A DNA stretch of 33,102 nucleotides from PUND01 sp046538345 (GTDB lineage Bacteria > Planctomycetota > Phycisphaerae > SM23-33), in NCBI GenBank assembly GCA_046538345.1, contig JBKHJB010000004.1, forward strand, positions 1 to 33,102, in the 5' to 3' direction. This document shows, piece after piece, positions 15,547 to 22,790 of the stretch. The notes beneath the pieces were generated by a model. That model saw nothing but the letters and a program-made list of their open reading frames with translations, was not told the origin of the DNA and did no database searches. Numbering within the stretch: the stretch's first letter is position 1; each line of letters opens with the position of its first letter. The translations under genes and the position numbers were made by a program.

Positions 15547-16053
15547 TCAACGATTCGCCGCTTTCTCGCCCGCGTTCATTGCCTGCGGACCGCCAATCAA
15601 CCGGAACCGCTCCTTCAGGTCGGCGACAATCTCCCTGTCCGCGTCGGCGAGATAGTCGTGTTCCTCGGCGAGGTTGAAGCACCTCAACTCCAGCCGGGCC
15701 GCTACCGCCTGCTGCTCGCCCACGTAGCCGTTGCCGCTGAACTTGGCGATATCAGTGCCGATCTCCCGGGCTGTTACCTCGCAGCGGAACGTCTGCCCCG
15801 GCTCGACGAACCGGGCGTAGCGGACGTTCCTCGCGGTCGCCAGCACGACCATGCTCCGGGAAAAGTTCTGCTCCACGCGCGTCAGCCAGGCGGCCGACTG
15901 CGTCAGCGCCTCCAGCATAAGCACACCGGGCATCACCGGAAACGTCGGAAAGTGGTCGGCGAGGTACTCCTCCGCCAGTGAGAGCACCTTCGTGGTCACT
16001 ATCCGCTGCGACGGTTCCAGCAATTCTATCCTGTCGACCAGATGGAATTTCAT
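15547..16053 (-). CDS. 3-hydroxyacyl-ACP dehydratase, FabZ-like (first copy)
   Basis: A 168-residue hotdog-fold dehydratase. The FabZ signature is intact: H34 in LADHFPTFPVMPGVLMLEAL and E48 in the same helix, with QSAAWL after it. FVEPGQTFRCEV is the strand seen in FabZ, where it usually reads VxPGDxL. These enzymes convert 3-hydroxyacyl-ACP to trans-2-enoyl-ACP in the cytosol. The protein has a polar C-terminal extension beyond FabZ (EREIVADLKERFRLIGG-like). It is the first gene of the cassette, 100 bases ahead of the ACP gene, and it is divergent from the GT-C-like gene at 16119. A possible promoter lies at 16080-16108. No strong ribosome-binding site is seen. Chain length and stereochemistry of its substrate are unknown. 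Confidence 0.88.
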   Translation of the reverse strand: MKFHLVDRIELLEPSQRIVTTKVLSLAEEYLADHFPTFPVMPGVLMLEALTQSAAWLTRVEQNFSRSMVVLATARNVRYARFVEPGQTFRCEVTAREIGTDIAKFSGNGYVGEQQAVAARLELRCFNLAEEHDYLADADREIVADLKERFRLIGGPQAMNAGEKAANR

Positions 16054-16079
16054 TGCGCATCCACAAAGAGGTTGGCGGA

Positions 16080-16108
16080 CTTTTATTCGCTCTACGGCGG
16101 CCTTGCAA
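16080..16108 (-). promoter_or_regulatory. Weak promoter candidate for the acyl-assembly cassette
   Basis: On the minus strand TTGCAA (16103-16108) and TAAAAG (16080-16085) are 17 bases apart. Each matches the sigma-70 consensus at only four of six positions. It would start transcription about 20 bases before the first dehydratase ATG. Confidence 0.25.
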
Positions 16109-16111
16109 GGG
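16107..16111 (+). promoter_or_regulatory. Ribosome-binding site that decides the GT-C-like start
   Basis: AAGGG lies seven bases before ATG 16119. It favours that start over the far longer frame opening at 15978, which would run into the divergent dehydratase gene, and over the later ATG at 16188, which has no well-spaced site. Confidence 0.5.
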
Positions 16112-16118
16112 CTTTTTT

Positions 16119-17873
16119 ATGGATGAGCGGGTCTGGGCGCTGCATATTGCCTTTGCACGGCGACGCGAGTGGAGTCGAGTCGAGTACATGTTACCCCAAG
16201 TGCTGGAGATGCTGGGCGCAATGTCGCTGGTAGCGGCCGGGTGGGCGGCGCTGACGGTTGTGTTTGTCGGCTTGGGGCTGCTGGTCCTGCGGCTGACCGG
16301 GGCGACTCGCGCAGCGCCCGGCCGGGCGTTCTGGATTGGACTGGCGGCGGCTGTGGGGGTCCTGCAGATGTGGCACCTGCGTTGGCCGGTCTCGCCGGCC
16401 GTGCCGGTAATGTTGGCGTGCGTCTCGGCGCTGGGCTTTGCCGTCGGCGGCAGGGGGCTTGTAACCGGCGTCCGCGGTGCGGTGCGGCGTCACAGACTGC
16501 TTCTACTGGTCGCTATACTCGCGGCAGTGTGGCTGTGCAACCGTGCCATCGGACCGTGCCGACACACCGACAGCGGGCTGTACCATCTCCAGGTTGTGCG
16601 GTGGTATCGCAGCTTCCCGACCGTTCCGGGACTGGGAAACCTTCACTACAGGTACGCATCCAACAACGCCAATCTGCTTCTGGCCGCTTCGGTCGAGGCC
16701 GGCCCGCTTTCAGGACGGTCCGCGCACGTGTTGAACTCGCTGCTGATATACGCGCTGCTGGTCAACGGGCTTGTGGGGGCGGGGCGGCTTCTTTCACACA
16801 GACGTGCGAGCCGTGTCCGTGGCGCGTTCGACGCGACACTGGCGGTGATGGCCGTTCAGATGAGCAATCACTGGATGGTCTCCAGTCACAGCACGGACGT
16901 GCTGCCGGCGGTCTGTTGCGCTATAGCCGCTTCGCAGATGGTCGCGCTGCTGTCGGGCGGTTCCCGCAGGCGGGATAGACCCGGGCGTGTAGTGCTCGTC
17001 GTTGCGCTGCTGGCTACGGCGGTGTGCGGCAAGCTGACGGCGGCGCCGTTCGCAGTTGCGGCGGCAGTTCTGCTGGTGGGCTGGTGGCTGAAGGCGGGCA
17101 GGCCCGGCGGCTCGCGAACTGTCGCCATAGCAGGGGCGTTCGCGGCGGTGTTGCCGGTGTCGTGGATCCTCTACGGGCTTGTGCTCAGCGGGTGGGCTTT
17201 TTACCCGCTGCCGGTGCTCGCCGCCGACGTGGACTGGCGCATACCTTCCGACATCGTCAGCCGCGAGTGGGACTACATCGCTCATTCCGGCAGGGCGTTC
17301 GGTCCGTTGGACCAACGGCGGTCCTGGCTGGAGCTTGCCGGCAGGTGGCAGAGGGACGTGCTGGTCCCGGCGGCGGTGGCGGTCGTCGCGGCCGGTATGC
17401 TGGCCGTCGTGTCGCTGCGACGTCGCAAGCCCCGCACGCTCCGCCTGTGGTTGCTGCTGATACCTCCGGCCGTCGGTATCGCCGCCTGGCTGATGGTCTC
17501 GCCGCAGCGACGTCTGGGCTTTCACCTTGTGTGGATATTCGCGGCTTCGCTGGTGGCGATGCTATCGGCTGTCGCCTGGCCGCGACCGGGAAGGCGGACG
17601 ATTACTGTCCTGCTGGTTCTCTGGGCTGCGCTGGCGGCAGGTAATCTCAAGAAAGTTTACACGCCGCCGGTCGCCGGCGGCTTCCATGCTCCGCCGTCGC
17701 CTGAGCTGAGAGAAGAACGCACGGCCTGCGGTGTAAGTTTTGGTGTGCCCGAAGACGGCTTCTGCTGGGATGCGCCGATCCCCTGTACGCCGCGGGTGCA
17801 CCCGAACCTTCGGTTGCGAAAGCCCGGTGACCTCTCGGCGGGGTTCCGTATCGAGCGAACCGACAACCCCTGA
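16119..17873 (+). CDS. Polytopic membrane protein, GT-C glycosyltransferase-like (LIC_10190 type)
   Basis: A protein of about 584 residues with roughly a dozen hydrophobic helices. After the first helices comes a conserved-looking loop with HTDSGLYHLQVVRWYRSFP, then VPGLGNLHYRYASNN. This resembles the D-x-G-L-Y-H-L-Q and VPGLGNLHxR elements of LIC_10190-family membrane proteins. A second landmark is WILYGLVLSGWAFYPLPVL with DVDWRIPSD. Such proteins are thought to be GT-C-type enzymes that use lipid-linked sugars outside the membrane, but activity is unproven for this family. The C-terminal 70 residues are hydrophilic. The first start with a spaced ribosome-binding site is 16119; 16188 (MLPQVLEML) is possible. 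It is divergent from the acyl-assembly cassette, 65 bases away, and converges with the aminotransferase gene. Confidence 0.8.
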   Translation: MDERVWALHIAFARRREWSRVEYMLPQVLEMLGAMSLVAAGWAALTVVFVGLGLLVLRLTGATRAAPGRAFWIGLAAAVGVLQMWHLRWPVSPAVPVMLACVSALGFAVGGRGLVTGVRGAVRRHRLLLLVAILAAVWLCNRAIGPCRHTDSGLYHLQVVRWYRSFPTVPGLGNLHYRYASNNANLLLAASVEAGPLSGRSAHVLNSLLIYALLVNGLVGAGRLLSHRRASRVRGAFDATLAVMAVQMSNHWMVSSHSTDVLPAVCCAIAASQMVALLSGGSRRRDRPGRVVLVVALLATAVCGKLTAAPFAVAAAVLLVGWWLKAGRPGGSRTVAIAGAFAAVLPVSWILYGLVLSGWAFYPLPVLAADVDWRIPSDIVSREWDYIAHSGRAFGPLDQRRSWLELAGRWQRDVLVPAAVAVVAAGMLAVVSLRRRKPRTLRLWLLLIPPAVGIAAWLMVSPQRRLGFHLVWIFAASLVAMLSAVAWPRPGRRTITVLLVLWAALAAGNLKKVYTPPVAGGFHAPPSPELREERTACGVSFGVPEDGFCWDAPIPCTPRVHPNLRLRKPGDLSAGFRIERTDNP

Positions 17874-17930
17874 CCGCCCGCCGCACAAGTACCCCGGTTC
17901 ACGAATTCACGAGGGGACGAATCCGCTGCG

Positions 17931-19046
17931 TCAGCCGGCTAGGTCCACCAGAATCTCAAGCCCCTTACGGAGCTTCTTGTCGTCGGTGGCGTAGGAGATG
18001 CGGAAGTGCGTGTCCCTGGAGCTGAAGACGTTGCCCGGGATAATCAGCACGTTGTTGGCGATGGCTTTCTCCACGAACGCGGTCGCCTCGCCGCCCGGCG
18101 CGGGCACGAAGGCGTAGAACGCCCCGGCCGGTTTTATAAGCCCGAACGTATCGCCGAGGGCATCCTGCACCAGGTCACGCTTTCGGCGGTAGTCGGCGAC
18201 GTGGTCGGAGATATCGGTTTCCATTGCTTTGACGCCGCCGGCCTGGGCCATGCTCGGCGCGCAGACGAAACTGTACTGCTGGAGCATCGTCATCTGCTCG
18301 ATGATGGGTTTCGGACCGGTCGCCCAACCGAGCCGCCAGCCCGTCATGGCGTGGCTCTTGGAGAAGCCGCGCAGCAGCAGCGTGTTGTCGTACACCGAAG
18401 CCATGGACACGAACGGCTCGTCGTAGCAGAAGTCGCTGTAGATTTCGTCGGAGACGACCAGCAGGTCGCGATCAGCGGCTATCTCGGCGATCTGCTCCAG
18501 CTCGTCGCGGCTGTAAACCACGCCGGTGGGGTTGGCGGGGGAGTTCAGCAGCAGCATTCTCGTGCGGTCGGTAACGGCGTCGGCGATTTTTGCCGGGTCC
18601 GGCCGGAAGTCAGGATACGTATCCACCGGAACGCACTTTCCGCCGACGAGGTTCGTCAGGTGCGAGTACATCACGAAGTACGGATCCGCGAACACCACCT
18701 CGTCGCCGGGGTTGACCAGCGTGAGCATTGCCAGCACCAGCCCGCCGCTGACGCCGGAGGTAATCAGATACCCGCGGTCGTCGCTCCAGCCGAACTCCCG
18801 GCGGCATTGTTCTGCCACGGTGTCCAGCAGCTCCGCCGAGCCCTGCGTCTGGGTATATTTGTTCTGGCCGCTGCGGATCGCGTCGATGGCGGCGTCCTTG
18901 ACCGGATCGGGAACGTCGAAATCCGGCTGGCCGATCGAGAGGTTGATGGGGTTTTCCATCTTGGCGGCGAGGTCGAAGACCTTCCGGATACCGGAGGCGT
19001 CCAGTCGGCTCATTCGCTCGGCGGAAGCATGGCTGGGTCGTGTCAT
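17931..19046 (-). CDS. Class I/II aminotransferase (PLP-dependent), second paralogue
   Basis: A fold-type I PLP aminotransferase of 371 residues. The pattern is complete: NLSIGQPDFDVPDPV near residue 35, NKYTQTQGSAEL, NSPANPTGV (N172), SDEIYSDF (D200, Y203), the Schiff-base lysine K230 in GFSKSHAMTGWRLGW, and HFRISYATD near the C-terminus with the carboxylate-binding arginine. It resembles aspartate/aromatic aminotransferase subgroup I-gamma enzymes. It is only distantly similar to the paralogue at 3676, so a different substrate is likely but not readable here. The open frame reaches 19106. ATG 19046 is preferred because AAGGG lies just upstream and the longer N-terminus is atypical. It follows the PVC small protein gene, from which a terminator candidate separates it. 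Confidence 0.9.
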   Translation of the reverse strand: MTRPSHASAERMSRLDASGIRKVFDLAAKMENPINLSIGQPDFDVPDPVKDAAIDAIRSGQNKYTQTQGSAELLDTVAEQCRREFGWSDDRGYLITSGVSGGLVLAMLTLVNPGDEVVFADPYFVMYSHLTNLVGGKCVPVDTYPDFRPDPAKIADAVTDRTRMLLLNSPANPTGVVYSRDELEQIAEIAADRDLLVVSDEIYSDFCYDEPFVSMASVYDNTLLLRGFSKSHAMTGWRLGWATGPKPIIEQMTMLQQYSFVCAPSMAQAGGVKAMETDISDHVADYRRKRDLVQDALGDTFGLIKPAGAFYAFVPAPGGEATAFVEKAIANNVLIIPGNVFSSRDTHFRISYATDDKKLRKGLEILVDLAG

Positions 19047-19070
19047 GGGTCGCCCTTTGGACTGTCCGGC

Positions 19071-19117
19071 AAAAAAAGCCGCCGGCGCAAAACCAGACCG
19101 CCGCACTTTCAGGCGGC
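19071..19117 (-). terminator. Terminator candidate after the PVC small protein gene
   Basis: On the minus strand GCCGCC (19112-19117) can pair with GGCGGC (19078-19083), directly followed by seven T residues (19077-19071). The 28-base loop can form a smaller internal GC hairpin. A competing eight-base stem (CAGACCGC / GCGGTCTG, 19094-19101 with 19133-19140) is also possible. Confidence 0.5.
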
Positions 19118-19160
19118 CGGTAACCAGCGCCCGCGGTCTGTTTGCGGCGAGGGGTGGCGC

Positions 19161-19427
19161 CTATTCGGCTTCGGTCTGCTCGCCCGCGGGGGCCTCGGCG
19201 CCTTCGACACCGGCCTCGGCCTCTTCTTCCTCGGGGGTCTTTTCCTTCTTGGTCTTGGTGCCCGCCTTGGACTGGCGGACCTTCATCTTCGGCAGACCGA
19301 ACGGGTCGTCCTTCTCGGGGTCGAAGTCGCCTTCCTCAATCAGTCGCTCGATGCGCTCGGCGCGCGTAAATACGCTACGAGTCCGTGCCATCGCCCCGTG
19401 AATCTTCAACGTTCTATCAAGTGACAT
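19161..19427 (-). CDS. PVC-superphylum small basic signature protein, with acidic tail
   Basis: An 88-residue protein. The first half matches the short basic protein that is conserved across Planctomycetota, Verrucomicrobiota and Chlamydiota (TIGR04137-type), described as a signature of the PVC superphylum: MSLDRTLKIHG, then RTRSVFTRAERIERLIEEG, then DPFGLPKMKV. The core (to about residue 63) is Lys/Arg-rich, in line with the nucleic-acid or ribosome association proposed for the family. The last 25 residues are instead Glu-rich, which is unusual for the short homologues I recall. GGAG lies eight bases before the ATG. It follows the SPOR-like gene by 24 bases and is probably cotranscribed with it. 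The family assignment is from memory of its motif. Confidence 0.78.
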   Translation of the reverse strand: MSLDRTLKIHGAMARTRSVFTRAERIERLIEEGDFDPEKDDPFGLPKMKVRQSKAGTKTKKEKTPEEEEAEAGVEGAEAPAGEQTEAE

Positions 19428-19451
19428 CGCTAACGCTCCGTAAAACTATCT

Positions 19452-20192
19452 TTACTCTCTCGGCTGGTACGGCGCGTACCAGGGATTAAACCGTATGCTG
19501 CTATGCTCCTGCCGGTACTCCCGGGCGAGCTGTTGTATCTGTCTTCTGTAGTTTTCGGCGGCCTGATTGTCGGGACTGTTGAAGCCCTTCGCCGACCAGA
19601 CAGCCAGGAACGGCTCACCGCTCTGACTGTCCTGAAGCGTGCGGACCTCGGCCTGTTCGTCCCGGGCCGTGAAAAACTCCGCTATACTCTCGGCCCGCGA
19701 ACGAAGCCCGGCTCCGGCGTCCGCGTCCCATATTACCAGGTAATGCTTGCCGGGTTCGCGTTCGATCATGCTGCCGGAGCTCTCGCCAAGCTCCTGCTCG
19801 GCGTCGGCGTCGGCTTGCACGGCCGATTGGTCCGCACGTCCGGGACCGGCGGTGGCTCGACCTATGGCGAAGGCAGCGCCCAGCAGCAGCACCACCACCA
19901 CGCTCAGGGCGATTGCGCCACCGTAGTTCAACGACACACGCAACCGACCGCCGGAGGTCGAAAACATCGGTTCGTCAACCGGACCGGCCGGTTTCTGGGG
20001 AGTCGCCGGCTCCTGCGGCTGCGCTTCCGGCTGGGGCGCCTGCTGCTGCGCCGCGTTCTCCGCCGGCTCTTCCGACTGCTCCCGGCTCTCGCCGCCCATC
20101 CAGGTCGGCACGCGCAGTCCGGACTGCGACTGACGCTCCCGGCTGCGGGAGATTACCTCGAACAGGGCCGGTGTATTCTTTCGTTTCGCCAC
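19452..20192 (-). CDS. Bitopic membrane protein with SPOR-like C-terminal domain
   Basis: A 246-residue protein. A cytoplasmic N-terminal motif, AKRKNTPALFEVISRSRERQ, is of a kind seen in planctomycete proteins. A low-complexity Gln/Pro/Glu segment (about 35-72) follows, then one membrane helix at 91-111 (GGAIALSVVVVLLLGAAF) and an outside domain at about 149-225 with HYLVIWDADAG, AESIAEFFTAR, GEPFLAVWSAKGF and NYRRQIQQL. The strand-helix-strand-strand-helix order and the PFLAVWSAKGF turn resemble a SPOR domain, which binds denuded peptidoglycan; this is an inference. Translation starts at GTG 20192, with GGAGG eight bases upstream. A consensus promoter lies at 20245-20273. It heads a short operon with the PVC small protein gene. 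Confidence 0.78.
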   Translation of the reverse strand: MAKRKNTPALFEVISRSRERQSQSGLRVPTWMGGESREQSEEPAENAAQQQAPQPEAQPQEPATPQKPAGPVDEPMFSTSGGRLRVSLNYGGAIALSVVVVLLLGAAFAIGRATAGPGRADQSAVQADADAEQELGESSGSMIEREPGKHYLVIWDADAGAGLRSRAESIAEFFTARDEQAEVRTLQDSQSGEPFLAVWSAKGFNSPDNQAAENYRRQIQQLAREYRQEHSSIRFNPWYAPYQPRE

Positions 20193-20244
20193 GTCCAGGT
20201 CCTCCCCGAAGGGCGCGCGGTCTTTCCATCGACCGAATTTCTAG

Positions 20245-20273
20245 ATGCTATTGCCCAAGTCCGTACATGTCAA
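20245..20273 (-). promoter_or_regulatory. Consensus-like promoter of the SPOR-like gene
   Basis: On the minus strand a perfect TTGACA (20268-20273) is followed after 17 bases by TAGCAT (20245-20250, 4/6). It predicts a leader of about 45 bases to the GTG start at 20192. This is the best sigma-70-type match I see in the window. Confidence 0.65.
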
Positions 20274-20308
20274 CCCTATTACCGCCCGGCAGACAGTTGC
20301 CGAACCCC

Positions 20309-20338
20309 TGGACAACCGCAGCAACTTGGGAATATAGT
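20309..20338 (+). promoter_or_regulatory. Promoter candidate of the sulfatase gene
   Basis: TGGACA (20309-20314) and TATAGT (20333-20338) are 18 bases apart, each 5/6 to consensus. They predict a start about 50 bases before the sulfatase ATG. It is back-to-back with the minus-strand promoter at 20245-20273. Confidence 0.55.
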
Positions 20339-20394
20339 GCGGCTTTTCGCCCCGGCGACGGGGTTTTCCTACAGACGAGCAAGGACCTCCGCAG

Positions 20395-21819
20395 ATGACT
20401 GAGAATCCGAACATCGTTTACATAATGGCCGACGACATGGGCTACGGCGACGCCGGGTGCTACGGCGCCACCAAAATACGTACGCCGAACATTGACCGTC
20501 TTGCCGCAGAGGGCGTGCGGTTCGTCGATGCGCATTCATCGTCGGCCGTCTGCACGCCCAGCCGCTACAGCGTGCTCACCGGGCGCTACTGCTGGCGGAC
20601 GTCGCTGAAAAGGGGTGTGGGTGGGGGCTTCTCCCTGCCGTTGATAGACCCGGCGCGAGAGACCATCGCCACGCTGCTGCGCAGGAACGGCTACACGACC
20701 GCGGCCGTCGGAAAGTGGCACGTCGGCTGGGAGTGGCAGGCGAAACACGGCGAGAAGATAAACTTCAACTGCTGGGAGGACGAAGGCCACGTCGATTATT
20801 CAAAGCCGATAATCGGCGGACCGACCGAGGTGGGCTTCGACTACTTCTTCGGCATCGCCGGATCGCTGGACATGCCGCCATACTGCTTCGTCGAGAACGA
20901 CCGCGTGGTGGCCGAGCCGACCGAGGAGAAGCACCCCTACAATCCACAGCAAAGGTTCGGCTATATGTCGCCGGGCTGGCGCGACGAGGACGTGGACGTT
21001 CACCACGCCCGCAAGGCATGCGACTGGCTTCAGCGGACACACCAGGCGGACCCCGACAAGCCGTTCTTCCTGTACCTGACGCCCTCGGCGCCGCATCGGC
21101 CCTGCACGCCGCCGGATTTCCTCGCCGGCGTCAGCGACGCCGGACCACGCGGCGACCTGGTCGCGACGGTGGACTGGGTGGTGGGGCAGGTTATCGAGAC
21201 GCTGGAGAAGATCGGGCGAATGGACGACACGCTGATCATCCTTACCAGCGACAACGGCGCGCGTCCCACCGATGTGGACGGCGAGACCTACGGGCACAAG
21301 TCGTGCGGCGATCTCCGCGGGTACAAGGGTCAGATTTGGGACGGCGGACACCGCGAGCCGTTCATCGCCCGCTGGCCCGGGCATATCGAGCCGGGCACGA
21401 CCTGCGATGAGCTTATCTGCCTGTCGGACATGACGGCGACGTGTGCGGACATAGTCGGCGAGCAGTTGGCCGACAACGTTGCGGAGGACAGTTTCAGCTT
21501 CCTGCCGGCGCTTCTGGGCGAGCAGGGCGGCAGGCTCGTGCGAGAGGCGATCGTGCATCACAGCGTTGAGGGCATGTTCTCCATCCGCGACAGCCGATAT
21601 AAGCTCATCGACGGCCGGGGCGCCGGGGCGAAAATGAACGCCGAATGGACCCGCCCCCAGGAAGACGACCTGCCGGGGCAGCTCTACGACATGGCGGGCG
21701 ACTGGCGCGAGACGACCAACCTCTGGGACCGCCAGACGGATGTCCGCGACCGCTTGCTGCGACTGTTGCAGACCTGCAAGGAAGCCAACCGCAGCCGGCC
21801 GAGGCACGAAAGCTTGTAA
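20395..21819 (+). CDS. Sulfatase (type I, formylglycine-dependent), no signal peptide
   Basis: A 474-residue arylsulfatase-type enzyme that hydrolyses sulfate esters, probably on a small molecule or carbohydrate. The start NIVYIMADDMGYGD supplies the metal ligands D13/D14. C53 in CTPSR fits C-x-P-x-R, the motif modified to the catalytic formylglycine. GRYCWRTSLKRG, VGKWHVGWEW, TSDNGARPTDVDG (metal ligands D and N) and GHKSCGDLRGYKGQIWDGGHREPFIARWPG follow the family order. The length is normal. AAGGA nine bases before the ATG supports this start, so there is no signal peptide and the enzyme should be cytoplasmic, unlike most planctomycete sulfatases. It has its own promoter candidate and converges with the M48 gene, with six bases between the stops. 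The substrate and the modifying enzyme are not in the window. Confidence 0.92.
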   Translation: MTENPNIVYIMADDMGYGDAGCYGATKIRTPNIDRLAAEGVRFVDAHSSSAVCTPSRYSVLTGRYCWRTSLKRGVGGGFSLPLIDPARETIATLLRRNGYTTAAVGKWHVGWEWQAKHGEKINFNCWEDEGHVDYSKPIIGGPTEVGFDYFFGIAGSLDMPPYCFVENDRVVAEPTEEKHPYNPQQRFGYMSPGWRDEDVDVHHARKACDWLQRTHQADPDKPFFLYLTPSAPHRPCTPPDFLAGVSDAGPRGDLVATVDWVVGQVIETLEKIGRMDDTLIILTSDNGARPTDVDGETYGHKSCGDLRGYKGQIWDGGHREPFIARWPGHIEPGTTCDELICLSDMTATCADIVGEQLADNVAEDSFSFLPALLGEQGGRLVREAIVHHSVEGMFSIRDSRYKLIDGRGAGAKMNAEWTRPQEDDLPGQLYDMAGDWRETTNLWDRQTDVRDRLLRLLQTCKEANRSRPRHESL

Positions 21820-21825
21820 CGAGCG

Positions 21826-22710
21826 TCAGCTATCGTCAGTGTCTTCCCGCGATTCGACCGGCTCGTGGGCTTTCTTCTCACTGACGGCGCGTTTGCGCAT
21901 CGCGGAAAAATGCTCCATGTTCGCCGGGGCCTTGTCGCGCCGCGCCTGCGGGTGGTTGTCGCGGACAATCTGCTCGGCCTCTGCGATGCGTTTTTCCGTC
22001 AGCGGGTGCGTGGAGAAGAACTCGGTCAATGATCCGCCGCCGCGGCCGCCGATTGCCTCCAGGCGGGTGAGCAGTTCCACCATGCCCCAGGGATTATAGC
22101 CCGCGCGGGACATGTAGCGTATGCCGAGCAGGTCCGCCTGGTATTCGTCCTGACGGCTGTAACGCAGATTCCCCAGTCCGGTGACGATCTGCGTGACCTT
22201 CCCGGCGGCCTGTCCGCTGTCGTCGCCGGCGACGCGGACCGCCACGTCCACCAGTATGCCCGCCCCGACCTGCCGCTGCAGCGCCTGAACGTTGTGCTGT
22301 GCGGCGATGTGTCCGACCTCGTGGGCCAGCACGGCCGCCAGCTCGCGCTCGCTTTCCATAACCTCAAGAAGTCCGACGGTGACATAAACCTTCCCCCCGG
22401 GAAGCGCGAAGGCGTTGGGTACCTCCGAGCGCAGCGCGGCGAATTCGTAAGGCATTTCCCTCTCGGCGACTTCTGAGACGTCGGCGCCCACGCGGCGAAC
22501 GTACCGCTGAACCTGCTCATCCCGGACGAGTCCCTGGAACGTATCCTCGAATTCCGGGGCGGCCTCTTCGCCTATGGCGATTTCCTGGTCCCGGCCGATG
22601 AGCATGGCTATCCGCTCGCCGGTGGCGGGGTTGCGGCTGCAACCCGGCGAGAAAAGCGGAAGCGTCAGCAGCCCGAGCAGCAGTCCTGCAAACGTGGTGG
22701 GTTTCATCAT
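21826..22710 (-). CDS. M48-family metalloprotease, lipoprotein
   Basis: A 294-residue zinc protease of peptidase family M48, resembling BepA/LoiP-type periplasmic proteases that degrade misfolded outer-membrane and envelope proteins. The N-terminus is a lipoprotein signal (LLLGLLTLPLFSPGC, lipidated C24). The catalytic HEVGH is present (H130, E131, H134), and the third ligand is expected in the following DEYQADLLGIRYMSRAGYNP. ALPGGKVYVTVGLL and FFSTHPLTEKRIAEAE are further M48 landmarks. The open frame begins at 22737, but ATG 22710 is preferred because it gives a standard lipoprotein signal; ATG 22707 is also possible. The tail is Glu/Lys/Asp-rich. It lies 80 bases after the YihY-like gene, at the end of the AsmA-containing run. 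Confidence 0.9.
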   Translation of the reverse strand: MMKPTTFAGLLLGLLTLPLFSPGCSRNPATGERIAMLIGRDQEIAIGEEAAPEFEDTFQGLVRDEQVQRYVRRVGADVSEVAEREMPYEFAALRSEVPNAFALPGGKVYVTVGLLEVMESERELAAVLAHEVGHIAAQHNVQALQRQVGAGILVDVAVRVAGDDSGQAAGKVTQIVTGLGNLRYSRQDEYQADLLGIRYMSRAGYNPWGMVELLTRLEAIGGRGGGSLTEFFSTHPLTEKRIAEAEQIVRDNHPQARRDKAPANMEHFSAMRKRAVSEKKAHEPVESREDTDDS

Positions 22711-22790
22711 GGTCACGATTCCCGATTTTGGTTCCATTCAGTCAGACACGTGAAGGTCGCTACATGATAGCGTCAAACCGCAAAGCTTGC

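Noticed and set aside
17890..17925. CCCC...GGGG with TTCACGAA repeats between convergent genes as a terminator
   Set aside because: The inner sequence is a short tandem repeat, not an inverted one, and there is no T-tract.
18006..19424. 472-residue open frame antisense to the aminotransferase and PVC protein
   Set aside because: Spans two well-supported minus-strand genes and their terminator; no motifs.
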